Of a stretch of 64,000 nt of DNA, positions 37,329 to 44,618 are shown piece by piece. The stretch comes from Cutibacterium namnetense (lineage in GTDB: Bacteria; Actinomycetota; Actinomycetes; Propionibacteriales; Propionibacteriaceae). The position numbers and the translations under genes are program-made. Location: positions 109,810 to 173,809 of the forward strand of contig NZ_LWHO01000002.1 in assembly GCF_001642025.1 (NCBI RefSeq), given 5' to 3'. Positions within the stretch are counted from its first letter, which is position 1; each line of letters starts with the position of its first letter. The notes beneath the pieces are model-generated. The model searched no databases and had not been told where the DNA came from. It saw nothing but the letters and a program-made list of their open reading frames with translations.

Positions 37329-37751
37329 GTGAGTGGAACCGAGGCAGCCCCAGGAGTCTCAATCGGGCTGCCCGCTGAGGGGCGCGGTTCGCTAGCCAGT
37401 TGGGGCAAACGCATTGGTGCTCTCATCATTGACTGGGGGGCCTGCATGGTGCTAGCCCGCGCCATATTTGGCCCAGCAGTCATTCGGGGCGGTGGCTGGG
37501 CGATGTGGATGCCGATGGCGGTGTTCTTCGTCGAATCTGTTCTGTTCACCGCCATGACAGGTGGTTCCTTCGGTCAGGTCGTGGCCCGGGTGGCAGTCGT
37601 CCGCCTCGGCGATCTCGGCCCGGTGGGGTGGTGGTGCACAGTTGCCCGGACCGCCATGAAATGCCTTGTCATTCCCGCTCTAGTTATTGGTGCCGAACGT
37701 CGCGGACTGGATGATCTCGTGCTCGGTACTGTCGTCGTCAATCGCAAGTGA
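37329..37751 (+). CDS. RDD family membrane protein
   Basis: This 140-residue protein has about three hydrophobic spans and the RDD pattern: Arg in [14 protein letters not shown] and the final Asp pair in [18 protein letters not shown] 37329 begins the conserved part; the open frame upstream lies within the divergent glnA leader. RDD proteins next to glnA and lipA are common in actinobacteria; the role is unknown. It overlaps the next gene by four bases (GTGA). Confidence 0.85.
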   Translation: MSGTEAAPGVSIGLPAEGRGSLASWGKRIGALIIDWGACMVLARAIFGPAVIRGGGWAMWMPMAVFFVESVLFTAMTGGSFGQVVARVAVVRLGDLGPVGWWCTVARTAMKCLVIPALVIGAERRGLDDLVLGTVVVNRK

Positions 37752-38866
37752 GATATATGCGCGTCATGGTTTTGTCTCGGGGTATTCCGAGCCCCGAGGC
37801 TCCGCTGCGGGGCATCTTCGAGTACGACCAGGCTGTAGCACTGCGTCAGCAAGGCCACGAAGTCGTTCTGGCCGTCCTTGATGCCCGTTCGGCTCGCCAC
37901 TGGCGAAAGTTTGGGACGCGAATAGAGCATGCCGTAGATCGCAATGACGGTATTACGGTAGTGAGATTGGACGTGCCGTTGGGGGCGGCCTGTGCGCGTA
38001 TAGATCACCGAGTTCACGCCGTTGCGGCCCGGCACCTGCATCGCATCGTGACTTCGCAATGGGGCATCCCTGACGTCAGCCACGCCCACTTCGCCAGATT
38101 CGCTGCTGCTGCCGCCAGGGCCGGCTTTCCCGAACCACTGGTGTGGACCGAGCACGATTCTCACTTAGCTCATCCGGATCGGCGCCTCAACGAGGACGTC
38201 ACCGCTGCAGGCAACCGGGCAGACGCGGTGATCAGCGTGTCTCAAGGACTCTGTGACAGGCTGGCTGGGCATGGGGTGACCTCAACGGTGGTCCCCAACA
38301 TCGTCGACGTCGAGCTATTCGATCGCCCTGATCGATGTCATGAGGGGACGGTCGTCGTCAGCGTCGCCACCCTCAACCCCGCAAAGGGCATGATCGAGTT
38401 GGTTCAGGCTGTCGAGCGTCTGCCCGAGGTTCAGTTGAGAATCATCGGAGATGGACCTCAGCGGCGCCAGCTGGAGGTCATTGCCGCTAATAATCCCCGC
38501 ATCGTCATGCTGGGCTCCCAACCGCGTGACCGCATCGCTGAGGAGCTCGCCGGGGCTGACGCCTTTGCTCTGGCTTCCCATGCTGAGACTTTCGGCGTCG
38601 CTTGTGCCGAGGCCCTCGCATCGGGCTTGCCGGTCTTGACGACGGCTTGCGGCGGACCTCAAGAATTCATTGACGATTCCAACGGCGTGGTGGTTCCAGT
38701 CGGTGATGTTGACGCCTTGACCGAAGGGCTGGACCGGGTGCTGGCTAGGTCGTGGGATCGTGACCAGATCGCTGGGCGCGCCCGCTCCCAGTTCGCGGCC
38801 GGCCCGGTCGTTGATCAGTTGGAGGCGGTTTACCGAAAGGCGATCGCCAACCACGATGGGGGCTGA
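37748..38866 (+). CDS. GT4-family glycosyltransferase
   Basis: This 372-residue cytoplasmic GT-B fold enzyme has an N-terminal acceptor domain (LSRGIPSPEAPLRGIFEYDQA). The donor-binding C-terminal domain carries SVATLNPAKGM, the phosphate-binding GDGPQR and the E-x7-E region SHAETFGVACAEALASG. It would transfer a sugar from a nucleotide sugar to an unknown acceptor, perhaps a cell-envelope glycan. GTG 37748 overlaps the RDD stop. Confidence 0.92.
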   Translation: MRYMRVMVLSRGIPSPEAPLRGIFEYDQAVALRQQGHEVVLAVLDARSARHWRKFGTRIEHAVDRNDGITVVRLDVPLGAACARIDHRVHAVAARHLHRIVTSQWGIPDVSHAHFARFAAAAARAGFPEPLVWTEHDSHLAHPDRRLNEDVTAAGNRADAVISVSQGLCDRLAGHGVTSTVVPNIVDVELFDRPDRCHEGTVVVSVATLNPAKGMIELVQAVERLPEVQLRIIGDGPQRRQLEVIAANNPRIVMLGSQPRDRIAEELAGADAFALASHAETFGVACAEALASGLPVLTTACGGPQEFIDDSNGVVVPVGDVDALTEGLDRVLARSWDRDQIAGRARSQFAAGPVVDQLEAVYRKAIANHDGG

Positions 38867-38893
38867 TCGAGCCGAGGTGGAAGACTAACAGGC

Positions 38894-39502
38894 ATGAATC
38901 TGACCGCATGGATGGCGAGTATCAATAGCGTCATCGCGGCTAATGCCTCTCATCCCTGGGTGATCGGGGCATTGTGGGGGTTGTGCGTCCTTGACGGGTT
39001 TTTCCCGCCGGTTCCAAGCGAGTCCCTCGTCGTTGCCTTAGCAGCAGTTGGTCATCCGCCGTGGTGGCTCGTTATCCCGGTAGCTGCCGTGGGTGCAATC
39101 TGCGGAGACAATATTGCATATTGGGTAGGACGCCAGCTTGGTCACACTAAATTCTTTACCGGTGGGCCGAAGCGACAGAAGACGGTTACATGGGCGACCC
39201 ATCAACTGAGGGTTCGAGGCCCGCTGTGCATCTTGGTGGCCCGCTACATCCCTGGGGGCCGTGTCGTCGTCAATGCGATGGCTGGGGCAACTCGATTCTC
39301 GTACCGGGTTTTTCTGCCTATTGATGCCCTGGCTGGAGTGTTGTGGGCAGGTTATGCCACCGCTATTGGTGCTGGGGCAGCTAGTTTCTTGGGTAACAAT
39401 CACATTCTTGCTGCTGCCGTGGGGATTATTGGGGCAATTGTCATTGGTGTCGTCCTCGATCAAATACTGCGGCGATTGATGCCAGCGCCGTCGAGTGATT
39501 GA
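38894..39502 (+). CDS. DedA family membrane protein
   Basis: This 202-residue protein has about five hydrophobic segments and the DedA motifs FFPPVPSES (near residue 36), GDNIAYWVGRQLG and ARYIPGGRVVVNAMAG with the functional Arg residues. The family contributes to lipid carrier flipping and membrane homeostasis. It follows the glycosyltransferase by 27 bases and ends before a bidirectional hairpin. Confidence 0.93.
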   Translation: MNLTAWMASINSVIAANASHPWVIGALWGLCVLDGFFPPVPSESLVVALAAVGHPPWWLVIPVAAVGAICGDNIAYWVGRQLGHTKFFTGGPKRQKTVTWATHQLRVRGPLCILVARYIPGGRVVVNAMAGATRFSYRVFLPIDALAGVLWAGYATAIGAGAASFLGNNHILAAAVGIIGAIVIGVVLDQILRRLMPAPSSD

Positions 39503-39520
39503 GCGGTTCGTGACGCGTCA

Positions 39521-39554
39521 TGATGGCGCCCCCAATTCATCAGGGGCGCCATCA
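39521..39554. terminator. Bidirectional hairpin terminator between dedA and the PTS IIC gene
   Basis: A perfect 12-bp inverted repeat (TGATGGCGCCCC / GGGGCGCCATCA) with a 10-base loop lies between two convergent genes. It likely terminates both, although no T-run is obvious. Confidence 0.8.
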
Positions 39555-39577
39555 CGAGAGTAGAGGACTCGGCGGGA

Positions 39578-40966
39578 TCAGACTCGTCCCTCCTTTTGGG
39601 CGTCTGCCTTCCCGGTGGACTGACTGGCGGCTAGCTGAGCCTCATCGAAGACGCTGGCACCGCCGGCGGCGTCGTCGCCCTCATCTTCACGGCCAGGGGT
39701 GCGCAGGTTCCACTTGGTGATGGCGAAGCGGAAGACGACGTAATAGATGACGGCGTACACCACGCCGATGAGGATGAGTAGGAGTACTTTTCCGGGCCCG
39801 CCGGAAAGCTCCGTGGCTCGTCCGAAGTTGATGATGTAGTCGGTCAGACCTGCCGAGAAACCGAATCCGTCCTTGATGCCCAGGGCATTGCACAGGGCCA
39901 GGGAGGAGCCGGTGAGCAGAGCATGCACCAGGTACAGCGGGAAGGCGACGTAAGCGAAGGCGTACTCGAGGGGCTCGGTGATACCGGTGAGAAAGGCCGT
40001 CAAGGCTACTGACATCATGACGCCGCCGGTGACCTTCTTACGCTCCGGTTTGGCGGTGTGGTAAATCGCTAGGGCGGCGCCGGGCAGGGCGAACATCATG
40101 ATCGGGAAGAAGCCAGTCATGAAGGAACCAGTCCAGGTGTTGCTGCCAGCGGCACCGCTGAAGAAACAGGTGATGTCGCCATGGAGGGTCTCACCAGCAG
40201 TATTGGTGCAGTTGCCGAGCTGGAACCACGGCAGCGAGTTCAACAGATGATGCAGACCAAAGGGGATGAGCAGCCGATTGATGGTGCCGAATACGAATCC
40301 CGTTCCGGGATTGGATCCGTGGGTCATGATGAAACCGCCGACTTGCTTATTGAACAGCCAGTCGAAGGCCGGGTAGATCATCGCCATGATGACGCCTGCG
40401 ACGACGGAGGCGGCGGCAGTGACGATCGGCACGAAGCGGCGACCGCCAAAGAAGGCTAGGTAGGTTGGCAGCTTGGTACGCCGGTATTTCTCATACATCT
40501 TGGCCGCGATGAGGCCGATGACGATACCGCCGAGGACACCGTAATTGATGACTCCGGTCTTCTGCGAGAAGTACGGAGCGAGGGCGTGGAGGACGCCTCC
40601 CTGAGTTTTATCGGAGGTACCTGCACCAGTAAAAGTGAGGTAGCCGATGAGGGCGGCTAGGGCAGTAGAGCCGTCAGCCTTCTTCGCGTAGCCGACGGCC
40701 ACACCCAGGGCAAAAATGAGGGGTAGGTTGTCGAAGATTGCGCCACCTGCACCGGCTAGTACATCGGCGACCGGCTGCATCCATGATGCGTGCTTGGCGA
40801 GTCCGTCGGCCCCGAGGACGTCAGCAGATCCGAATCGCATGAGCAGGGCGGCGACCGGTAAGGACGCGATCGGGAGCATGAGAGAGCGTCCAATGCGCTG
40901 CATCTGGGAGAACCCGGGTATCTGCCGTTTCTTCTTGGTGCTGGTAGCAACAGTGTCTTTCGCCAT
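39578..40966 (-). CDS. nagE: PTS system N-acetylglucosamine/glucose-type IIC permease
   Basis: This 462-residue membrane permease of the glucose/GlcNAc PTS family carries out sugar translocation coupled to phosphorylation by separate IIB proteins. Blocks seen are RSLMLPIASLPVAALLMRFG, NLPLIFALGVAVGYAKK, LIPFGLHHLLNS and the substrate-binding GITEPLEYAF. ATG 40966 has GGAGG seven bases upstream. It contains IIC only, with no fused IIB or IIA. GlcNAc is preferred as substrate because of the DasR/NagR-type operator at its promoter and the HutC-type regulator encoded divergently. Confidence 0.9.
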   Translation of the reverse strand: MAKDTVATSTKKKRQIPGFSQMQRIGRSLMLPIASLPVAALLMRFGSADVLGADGLAKHASWMQPVADVLAGAGGAIFDNLPLIFALGVAVGYAKKADGSTALAALIGYLTFTGAGTSDKTQGGVLHALAPYFSQKTGVINYGVLGGIVIGLIAAKMYEKYRRTKLPTYLAFFGGRRFVPIVTAAASVVAGVIMAMIYPAFDWLFNKQVGGFIMTHGSNPGTGFVFGTINRLLIPFGLHHLLNSLPWFQLGNCTNTAGETLHGDITCFFSGAAGSNTWTGSFMTGFFPIMMFALPGAALAIYHTAKPERKKVTGGVMMSVALTAFLTGITEPLEYAFAYVAFPLYLVHALLTGSSLALCNALGIKDGFGFSAGLTDYIINFGRATELSGGPGKVLLLILIGVVYAVIYYVVFRFAITKWNLRTPGREDEGDDAAGGASVFDEAQLAASQSTGKADAQKEGRV

Positions 40967-41001
40967 AGGAGTTCCTCCACAGTGAGTGCTCATGTCCAAG
41001 G

Positions 41002-41017
41002 GGTGGTATGGACCACT
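41002..41017 (-). promoter_or_regulatory. DasR/NagR-like operator upstream of the PTS IIC gene
   Basis: The plus-strand sequence GGTGGTATGGACCACT contains a GTGGT-4-ACCAC palindrome. It resembles the actinobacterial dre site ACTGGTCTAGACCACT. It lies directly downstream of the -10 of the nagE promoter, overlapping the expected transcription start, which suits repression by the neighbouring GntR-family protein. Confidence 0.7.
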
Positions 41018-41023
41018 TTCCGA

Positions 41024-41052
41024 AGTACAGACTATGGGGGCGGTCGTGTCAA
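41024..41052 (-). promoter_or_regulatory. Predicted sigma-70-type promoter of the PTS IIC gene
   Basis: On the minus strand, TTGACA (41052-41047) is followed after exactly 17 bases by TGTACT (41029-41024). It is the best promoter match in the divergent region, and the operator follows at once. Confidence 0.6.
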
Positions 41053-41141
41053 GGCAGTGTGCAGAGTTTGTGAACGTCATCGTGGTGGGGCTTTCGCGGT
41101 GATCGGTGCTGGTGGCACTGTGCCCGAGGCATAATTCACCC

Positions 41142-41867
41142 ATGAAGTACGTGACCGTGCGGGATTACCTTGTCGAGCTCATCGACACCCGCTTATCGGT
41201 CGGGGATGTCGTGCCTAGCGAGCGGGAGCTTGCTGAGCGGTTCGGCATCTCGCGCATGACGGTCCGCCAGGCGGTTGATTCGCTGGTGAGTAGCGGAATG
41301 CTGGAGCGTCGTCGCGGCAGCGGTACCTATGTCAGAGCTCCCAAAGTGCATGTGCAGTCGCGCATCTCGTCTTTTAGCGAGGAGATGCGCCAGCGCGGCA
41401 TGATCCCAGACACCCGAGTGCTGCGCGGTGAGGAGATCTCCGCCGCTCCTGATGTGGCTGTGTGGCTAGGGATTGAGCCGGGGGAGCCAGTCCATTACAT
41501 CTACCGCGTGCGGCTTGCTGACGGTGTTCCGATGGCCGTTGAAAGGACCTGGATCGCTGCCCGAGTGATGCCAGATCTGTTGACCGATGGCGTCCCGGCA
41601 AGTCTTTATGGGGCGATGACGGTCGCTGGGCTAGCTCCCACTTGGGGAGAGGACACCATCGAGGCTGTCAGCGGTGACGCGCTAATTTGCGAGCAACTGC
41701 AGATCCCCGTCGGATCGGCTGTATTGGCTATCAACCGTCGTACTTACGTCGACGACACTGCGATCTCTTATTCCCGGTCCTGGTACCGGGGAGATCGCTA
41801 CAAACTGTGGGTTCCGATCTCTGGTCCACGCAGAACCCTGTACCCACCTCGAGGAGGTTCTCGATGA
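41142..41867 (+). CDS. GntR/HutC-family transcriptional regulator (NagR/DasR-like)
   Basis: This 241-residue regulator has an N-terminal winged helix (GDVVPSERELAERFGISRMTVRQAVDSL, helix-turn-helix about residues 27-54). A UTRA effector domain (about 85-235) senses a sugar phosphate in this family. ATG 41142 is chosen over an open frame to 41106. It is divergent from the IIC gene and overlaps the first IIB gene (ATGA). Two operators of the dre type nearby make it a likely repressor of the local PTS genes, released by GlcN-6-P or GlcNAc-6-P. Confidence 0.92.
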   Translation: MKYVTVRDYLVELIDTRLSVGDVVPSERELAERFGISRMTVRQAVDSLVSSGMLERRRGSGTYVRAPKVHVQSRISSFSEEMRQRGMIPDTRVLRGEEISAAPDVAVWLGIEPGEPVHYIYRVRLADGVPMAVERTWIAARVMPDLLTDGVPASLYGAMTVAGLAPTWGEDTIEAVSGDALICEQLQIPVGSAVLAINRRTYVDDTAISYSRSWYRGDRYKLWVPISGPRRTLYPPRGGSR

Positions 41868-42112
41868 AGCGTGTCGAGCACATCTTGGCTGCCTTGGGCG
41901 GAGTCGACAATGTTGTGTCGATCGAGCCATGCGTAACCCGGCTACGGTGCCAGGTTCGTCATGGTGAGCAGGTTGATGAGCAAGCTCTGCGTCGGGCTGG
42001 AGCGCATGGAGTCACGATGCAAGGACATAGCGTTCAGGTCATCGTCGGCCCGGACGCTGATCTGCTGGCTTCAGACCTAGAGGACTTGTGGGGAGAAGAG
42101 CGCGAGTCTTGA
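41864..42112 (+). CDS. PTS IIB protein, glucose/GlcNAc family (copy 1)
   Basis: This 82-residue single-domain IIB would pass phosphate from IIA to sugar through Cys23 in the PCVTRLR motif. GAGGAGG precedes ATG 41864, which overlaps the regulator's stop. Residues after Cys23 diverge from the second copy, and the C-terminus carries a short extra acidic tail. It is probably translated from the regulator's transcript. Confidence 0.88.
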   Translation: MKRVEHILAALGGVDNVVSIEPCVTRLRCQVRHGEQVDEQALRRAGAHGVTMQGHSVQVIVGPDADLLASDLEDLWGEERES

Positions 42113-42119
42113 CCGAATT

Positions 42120-42149
42120 TTGACATTCGGACGCCTGATGGAGTTCAGT
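42120..42149 (+). promoter_or_regulatory. Possible promoter of the second IIB-IIA unit
   Basis: TTGACA at 42120-42125 is followed after 18 bases by a weak TTCAGT at 42144-42149. The -10 is poor, but the -35 matches that of the nagE promoter and the operator follows immediately, giving the same layout. Confidence 0.4.
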
Positions 42150-42152
42150 GTT

Positions 42153-42168
42153 AGTTGTCTGGACCACT
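42153..42168 (+). promoter_or_regulatory. DasR/NagR-like operator upstream of IIB copy 2
   Basis: AGTTGTCTGGACCACT matches the actinobacterial dre sequence ACTGGTCTAGACCACT at 13 of 16 positions. It lies in the 129-base gap before the second IIB gene, just downstream of a TTGACA element. Confidence 0.65.
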
Positions 42169-42241
42169 TAGGAGATGGGCCAGTATTCGTTCGAAGATCC
42201 TCCATGGCGGAGTTCATCTCGAACCAGAACAAGGAGACATC

Positions 42242-42472
42242 ATGAGCAAGGCAGAACAGATCCTGGCAGCCCTTGGCGGCGACGACAACATCGACGACCT
42301 CGAGGCTTGCATCACCCGACTGCGCGTCGAGGTCGACGATCCGAGCCTCGTTGATGAGCCTGCGCTCAAGGCTGCTGGTGCCTTCGGCGTTGTCCAGCAG
42401 GGTACGTCCATTCAGGTCGTTGTTGGCCCCGAGGCCGACACTCTGGCCGAGGACATTGAGGATCTGCGCTGA
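42242..42472 (+). CDS. PTS IIB protein, glucose/GlcNAc family (copy 2)
   Basis: This 76-residue single-domain IIB has phosphorylatable Cys23 in ACITRLRV, the canonical form, and a typical GAFGVVQQGTSIQVVVG segment. AAGGAG lies five bases before ATG 42242. It is clearly a paralogue of the gene 130 bases upstream. It has its own operator and is coupled to the IIA gene (TGATG), so it is probably the functional partner of the IIC permease. Confidence 0.93.
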   Translation: MSKAEQILAALGGDDNIDDLEACITRLRVEVDDPSLVDEPALKAAGAFGVVQQGTSIQVVVGPEADTLAEDIEDLR

Positions 42473-42966
42473 TGACCGCTATCGCATCTCCTCTCGACGG
42501 CACCCTGATGCCGTTGTCCGAGGTTCCTGATCCGGTCTTTGCGCAGGGTCTCGCGGGGCCCGGTGTTGCCCTCGAACCCACGGGTGAGGGCGACGTCACT
42601 GTAGTGGCTCCGGTGGCAGGACGCATTGTCAAGCTGCACCCGCACGCTTTCGTCATCCAGGCAGAGGGATTCGGGGTACTCGTACACCTTGGCATTGACA
42701 CCGTCCAGCTCGATGGGGAGGGGTTCACCCTTCATGCTGAGGAGGGTCACGAGGTCGTCGTGGGAGACCCACTCATCACCTGGAATCCGGCCGGGGTCGT
42801 TGCGGGTGGCCGCAGTGCGGTCTGCCCGATCGTCGTCCTCGACGCTTCCAGCGGAAGGATCGGTGACGCCGCTGTTACCGGGGAGCGGATTGCCTGCGGC
42901 GATCGGTTATTCCAGTGGTTGGACGTTCCTGAGCAGGATGCCAATGTCTGTGCCCAGCACGACTGA
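42472..42966 (+). CDS. PTS IIA protein, glucose family
   Basis: This 164-residue cytoplasmic phosphocarrier transfers phosphate from HPr to IIB. The active His is in VLVHLGIDTV (His72), with the stabilising HPHAFVI element (His56/His58) before it. Beta-rich EIIA-Glc blocks APVAGRIVKL and GDPLITWNP are present. It overlaps the IIB stop by one base. Confidence 0.95.
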   Translation: MTAIASPLDGTLMPLSEVPDPVFAQGLAGPGVALEPTGEGDVTVVAPVAGRIVKLHPHAFVIQAEGFGVLVHLGIDTVQLDGEGFTLHAEEGHEVVVGDPLITWNPAGVVAGGRSAVCPIVVLDASSGRIGDAAVTGERIACGDRLFQWLDVPEQDANVCAQHD

Positions 42967-43501
42967 TCGGGCCCGTCGTCGCCCTGAGGCAGCGGCTCTG
43001 GTAGGGGTTGTCGCCGGAATTTTCTCGGCGATCGTCAAGTTTGGGTGGGAAGTGCCTTTCCCACCGCGCACCCCTGAGCGAAACGCAACGAATCCGCCCC
43101 AGCAATTGTTGGAGCAGCTGGGATTCAGCGATCACTTTGCCCACACACTGGTGTATTTCAACGGCAATGGCTTGCCGGTTATGAGCTTCATCATTCACTT
43201 CGGATTTGCCATCTTCTTCGGCGTCGCGTATTGCGTTGGCGCTGAACGGTTCCCGAAAATCACACTATGGCAGGGCGTTGCGTTTGGTGTCGTCGTCTAC
43301 GTCGTCTTTCACGTCATCGCGATGCCGGGATTGGGTACCGTTCCGGCGCCGTGGCACCAGCCGTGGCAGGAACACCTCAGTGAGTTGTTGGGTCACATCG
43401 TCTGGATGTGGAGCATCGAGGTCGTGCGCCGTGACCTGCGTAGCCGCATCACTGGCGAGCCCGATCCGTGGGTTGAGCCATCGATGACAGCAGGACGATG
43501 A
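42944..43501 (+). CDS. YagU family inner-membrane protein
   Basis: This 185-residue membrane protein has about four hydrophobic spans. The family signature VKFGWEVPFPPRTPERNATNPPQQ (here near residues 29-52) is very clear. ATG 42944 has AGG six bases upstream and overlaps the IIA gene by 23 bases; ATG 42938 is also possible. E. coli YagU has been linked to acid tolerance; the role here is unknown. The 3' end overlaps the convergent mannosyltransferase gene by 53 bases. Confidence 0.88.
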   Translation: MSVPSTTDRARRRPEAAALVGVVAGIFSAIVKFGWEVPFPPRTPERNATNPPQQLLEQLGFSDHFAHTLVYFNGNGLPVMSFIIHFGFAIFFGVAYCVGAERFPKITLWQGVAFGVVVYVVFHVIAMPGLGTVPAPWHQPWQEHLSELLGHIVWMWSIEVVRRDLRSRITGEPDPWVEPSMTAGR

Positions 43502-44618
43502 GGGTAGCGACGCCGACGAATTCGTAGGCGTCGGTCAGGATCTTCTGCCACCATGCTGCGGTGAGTTCTCGGTTACGACCGGCAGGAAACCACCAGACCA
43601 TCCATGTCAGTGTGGCTAAAGCCCAAATGATGGCTAGAACCTGCTGGCAACGACGACGGTCGGCTAGTCCGGCGACGATGACTAAGGACCCCCATACCCA
43701 GTGGTGCGACCATGACACGGGACTCACCAAGCATCCGCACAGCCCGGCGCATAACAGGGACCACACCTGGTCAGCCCCACCTTCTTGCCACAACCGCCGA
43801 GATGCAACACCGGCAAGTGCGCAGCACAGCGCGACTAGAACTAGCCACACGAGTGTGAGGTTGCCATGGCCTAGGCGCAGCAACATGCCCGAAAGTGATT
43901 GATTGCCCGCCCAGGTGAGCCCACCCAGACGGTTCGGCGTGAGCATGTAATGGGTCCAGTACTCCCAAGATGCTGTGGGCATCACCGCGAGCCCGATGGC
44001 GATCGTGACTAGACCAGCCGCGGCGGCTCGAAGCGCTGCCTTGAATTGACCCGTGACGAGATACCAGAGGGCGAAGATGCCCGGAGTGAGCTTGAATCCG
44101 GTGGCCACTCCGACCCCCACCCCGCGCCACCTCCGAGGCAGCAGGAATACGTCAATAACGACGAGGGCGGCTAATTGCAGGTTGACCTGTCCATAAACAA
44201 AAGTTTTCCCAATGGGTTCGCTAAAGTTCAAGACTGCGACGAAGATGGCCGTCAGCAATGGCTGAGGCTTGTGCCCGCAACGGCGCCAGATGAGATCAAT
44301 CATGATGGCAAGAGCGATTGCACTGACGCCATAGTGGAGGATCGTTACCGGCAGAGACGGAATCAGAGCTAATGGGGTGAGGGCGATCGCCGCGAATGGT
44401 GGGTAGGTAAACCCCAGACCACTGACCGATGACGCAGTGTATAGCGCTTTCGGATCATTCAACATAGCGCGTACGCAGTCGCGGTATATCTTTAGGTCGG
44501 TTGGGCGCGGCATGGCCAACGTCCACGTCACCGTCGTCATGATGACCGCGATTGCTGGCCAGATGAGGGATGAGGCCGGTCGCTTCCCGGAGATGGGGCT
44601 ATCGTCTTGAAGGGTCAC
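43449..44618 (-). CDS. GT87 (DUF2029) polyprenyl-phosphomannose-dependent mannosyltransferase
   Basis: This 389-residue polytopic membrane protein has about ten spans. An Asp near the first loop (RPTDLKIYRD), TYPPFAAIALTPL, YGQVNLQLAALVVID and SWSHHWVW are typical of actinobacterial GT87 enzymes that extend mannans or lipomannan-like glycans using a lipid-linked mannose. GTG 44618 is chosen because GGAGG lies four bases upstream and the start overlaps the ABC-F stop as GTGA. Confidence 0.87.
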   Translation of the reverse strand: MTLQDDSPISGKRPASSLIWPAIAVIMTTVTWTLAMPRPTDLKIYRDCVRAMLNDPKALYTASSVSGLGFTYPPFAAIALTPLALIPSLPVTILHYGVSAIALAIMIDLIWRRCGHKPQPLLTAIFVAVLNFSEPIGKTFVYGQVNLQLAALVVIDVFLLPRRWRGVGVGVATGFKLTPGIFALWYLVTGQFKAALRAAAAGLVTIAIGLAVMPTASWEYWTHYMLTPNRLGGLTWAGNQSLSGMLLRLGHGNLTLVWLVLVALCCALAGVASRRLWQEGGADQVWSLLCAGLCGCLVSPVSWSHHWVWGSLVIVAGLADRRRCQQVLAIIWALATLTWMVWWFPAGRNRELTAAWWQKILTDAYEFVGVATLIVLLSSMAQPTDRARQ

